Shown: positions 6,845 through 7,922 of the stretch, one piece after another
How positions within the stretch are numbered: the stretch's first letter is position 1
Layout of the letters: every line of letters starts with the position of its first letter
Assembly (NCBI GenBank): GCA_002314525.1
Contig: DCGE01000172.1
Location: forward strand, 1-7,922
Direction of reading: 5' to 3'
DNA length: 7,922 bases
DNA from: Prevotellaceae bacterium UBA1786
GTDB lineage: Bacteria; Bacteroidota; Bacteroidia; Bacteroidales; Bacteroidaceae
The notes under the pieces: generated by a model
What the model was told of the DNA's origin: nothing
Seen by the model: only the letters and a program-made list of their open reading frames with translations
Databases searched by the model: none
Made by a program: the position numbers and the translations under genes

Positions 6845-6881
6845 CATCGTAAAAAAGTATAAACTTGAAAAAATATAGAAT

Positions 6882-7922
6882 ATGAAAGGTACTGAATTTA
6901 TCAAAAGATTCGTGATGGTTGGAGCTTTAGGACTCATACCATGTTTCGTTGTCGGTGCTTGGGGACAGGCTGATGACGATGATATGTACTTCGGAAGCAC
7001 CAAAAAGACCAAGACGGTGAAAAAGTCGACGACAGTCTCAAGGAATTCCCGATACGATGATGAGAATGTAGTTGAGGTAGTGTACAGCAAGAACCGCAGG
7101 AGTGATGACGAGTACAACCGCAGGGGTGTGAACGGCATGACCAATGAGGTCAAGAAGGATACGGCAGCTATTGACATCAATGATGAAGAGGTGGAATATG
7201 TATATTCAAGGAGAATCCTGAAGTTCCACTCTCCTAATCTTGTGTTGATAGAGAGTCCATACTACTGGGATCTTGTCTATGTACGTGGTGTATATGACTA
7301 TCTCTATGATCCATACTACTATGATCCATTCTACTGGGACTTCGGTTGGGGATTCGGTTGCACATGGGGACCATGGGCATGCTGGTATGGTCCTATCTGG
7401 GGATGGAACCATCCTTGGAGACCATGGGGTGTTACAGTATGGGTCGGTCCGGGTCCAGGTTGGTACGGTCCGGGTTGGTACGGTCCAGGCTGGTGCGGTC
7501 CGGGTTGGGTTTGCACAGGAGGCTCATACAGACCTGCACATACATACGGAAGAGGTACAGCCTCAAACAGATATGGTGATGGCATGAGATCTGGAACAAG
7601 AACCAATGTACTTGCGAGCAGTTCAACAAGAGGCGAAAGCAGAACATCTGCCAACAGCGTCAGTCGCAGCAGTGGTGGTAGGACAAGTGTAATCAGCAGA
7701 GGTGTTGACCAGAGTTCGAGAACCAGTGCATCAAGAAGCGGCAGTAGCAGGAGTGTTGATGACTCTTATGCTAGGACAAGCAGCAGTAGATATGGCACTA
7801 CGGTTGACGGCAGGACAAATATCAATACCAGTAGGATAAGTGGTGATAACAGCAGAAGTATCACATCAAGGACATATACTACTGACAGAAACAGAACCAA
7901 TAATAATACAGTGGTGAACAGG
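6882..7922 (+). CDS. Secreted aromatic-rich low-complexity protein, 3' end outside the window
   Basis: The frame from ATG 6882 is open for 347 codons to the window edge with no stop, so the gene is partial. A signal peptide is evident: basic MKGTEFIKR, a hydrophobic core at residues 10-24, and a likely cleavage after GQA at residue 30. The mature part begins with DDDD and a charged segment (31-120). A Trp/Tyr/Gly/Pro-rich segment (125-214) follows, including four GPGW-x pentapeptides (191-210) and four cysteines, C160, C167, C205 and C211, that could form disulfides. The tail (from 215) is dominated by Ser, Arg, Thr, Asn and Gly, with short RTS/SRS-like motifs. Similar Tyr/Trp-rich exported proteins occur in Bacteroidetes with no known function, sometimes with meaningless names such as vitellogenin-like. 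An envelope or surface structural role is a guess. The gene stands alone behind its own promoter. Confidence 0.85.
   Translation, partial: MKGTEFIKRFVMVGALGLIPCFVVGAWGQADDDDMYFGSTKKTKTVKKSTTVSRNSRYDDENVVEVVYSKNRRSDDEYNRRGVNGMTNEVKKDTAAIDINDEEVEYVYSRRILKFHSPNLVLIESPYYWDLVYVRGVYDYLYDPYYYDPFYWDFGWGFGCTWGPWACWYGPIWGWNHPWRPWGVTVWVGPGPGWYGPGWYGPGWCGPGWVCTGGSYRPAHTYGRGTASNRYGDGMRSGTRTNVLASSSTRGESRTSANSVSRSSGGRTSVISRGVDQSSRTSASRSGSSRSVDDSYARTSSSRYGTTVDGRTNINTSRISGDNSRSITSRTYTTDRNRTNNNTVVNR
7452..7511 (+). repeat. In-frame 15-base tandem repeat encoding GPGW-x
   Basis: Four 15-base units start at 7452, 7467, 7482 and 7497, with consensus GGTCCGGGTTGGTAC; the last differs in its final codon. They encode GPGWY, GPGWY, GPGWC and GPGWV. 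Differences are mostly at third positions, plus the TAC/TGC/GTT end codon, so the units have diverged under protein-level constraint. As the unit is a multiple of three, copy-number change would keep the frame. Confidence 0.88.

Noticed and set aside
6933..6944. Possible lipobox (LIPC, Cys21) in the secreted protein.
   Set aside because: A proline precedes the cysteine instead of Gly/Ala/Ser, and hydrophobic residues continue after it; a type I signal peptide cleaved near residue 30 fits better.
1..7922. A new multi-gene defence, mobile or biosynthetic system.
   Set aside because: The genes are house-keeping or stand-alone units with separate promoters. No transposase, integrase, toxin-antitoxin pair, CRISPR array or conserved cassette is visible.

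Overview
The window reads as ordinary chromosomal DNA from a Bacteroidetes bacterium, most likely of the order Bacteroidales and Prevotella-like. Two things support this. First, four transcription starts carry the phylum-specific promoter pattern TTTG (or GTTG), 19-20 bases, then TAnnTTTG, followed by AT-rich leaders without a Shine-Dalgarno sequence. Second, the proteins are of Bacteroidetes type: a PIG-L deacetylase related to the C-terminal half of the NagB-LmbE fusion, a two-domain MazG, a PutA without a ribbon-helix-helix domain, and an aromatic-rich secreted protein. All five genes lie on the + strand.

Layout. Bases 1-201 hold no confident gene, only the promoter of the first CDS. A PIG-L/LmbE-family protein follows (202-1362). 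A 135-base gap with a small inverted repeat and a promoter leads into a two-gene operon: a very acidic 152-residue protein of unknown function (1498-1956) and mazG (1949-2758), overlapping by 8 bases. The mazG stop codon lies inside a heptamer array (GGGTTTA type, 2751-2799), which is followed by a second, different heptamer array (AAACAGC type, 2813-2854). The rest of the 475-base gap up to 3233 holds a stretch with four possible hairpins (2984-3115), unexplained by any convincing gene, and then the putA promoter. The large bifunctional proline catabolic gene putA (3234-6734) ends at a clear intrinsic terminator. Next comes a pair of identical 12-base direct repeats spaced 21 bases apart, directly abutting a well-formed promoter. 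That promoter drives a secreted low-complexity protein (6882 to beyond the window end) with a Trp/Tyr/Gly/Pro-rich middle and a Ser/Arg/Thr-rich tail.

How the genes work together. MazG is a house-cleaning nucleotide pyrophosphohydrolase. PutA oxidises proline to glutamate. The PIG-L protein probably deacetylates, or is descended from an enzyme acting on, an amino-sugar compound. Nothing links these into one pathway; they look like independent transcription units. I see no integrase, transposase, CRISPR array, RNA gene of a known family, or defence cassette, and no convincing new multi-gene system. The points most worth a second look are the stand-alone PIG-L half protein, the two back-to-back heptamer arrays, the possible structured RNA or repeat element, the 21-base-phased direct repeat, and the secreted aromatic-rich protein.
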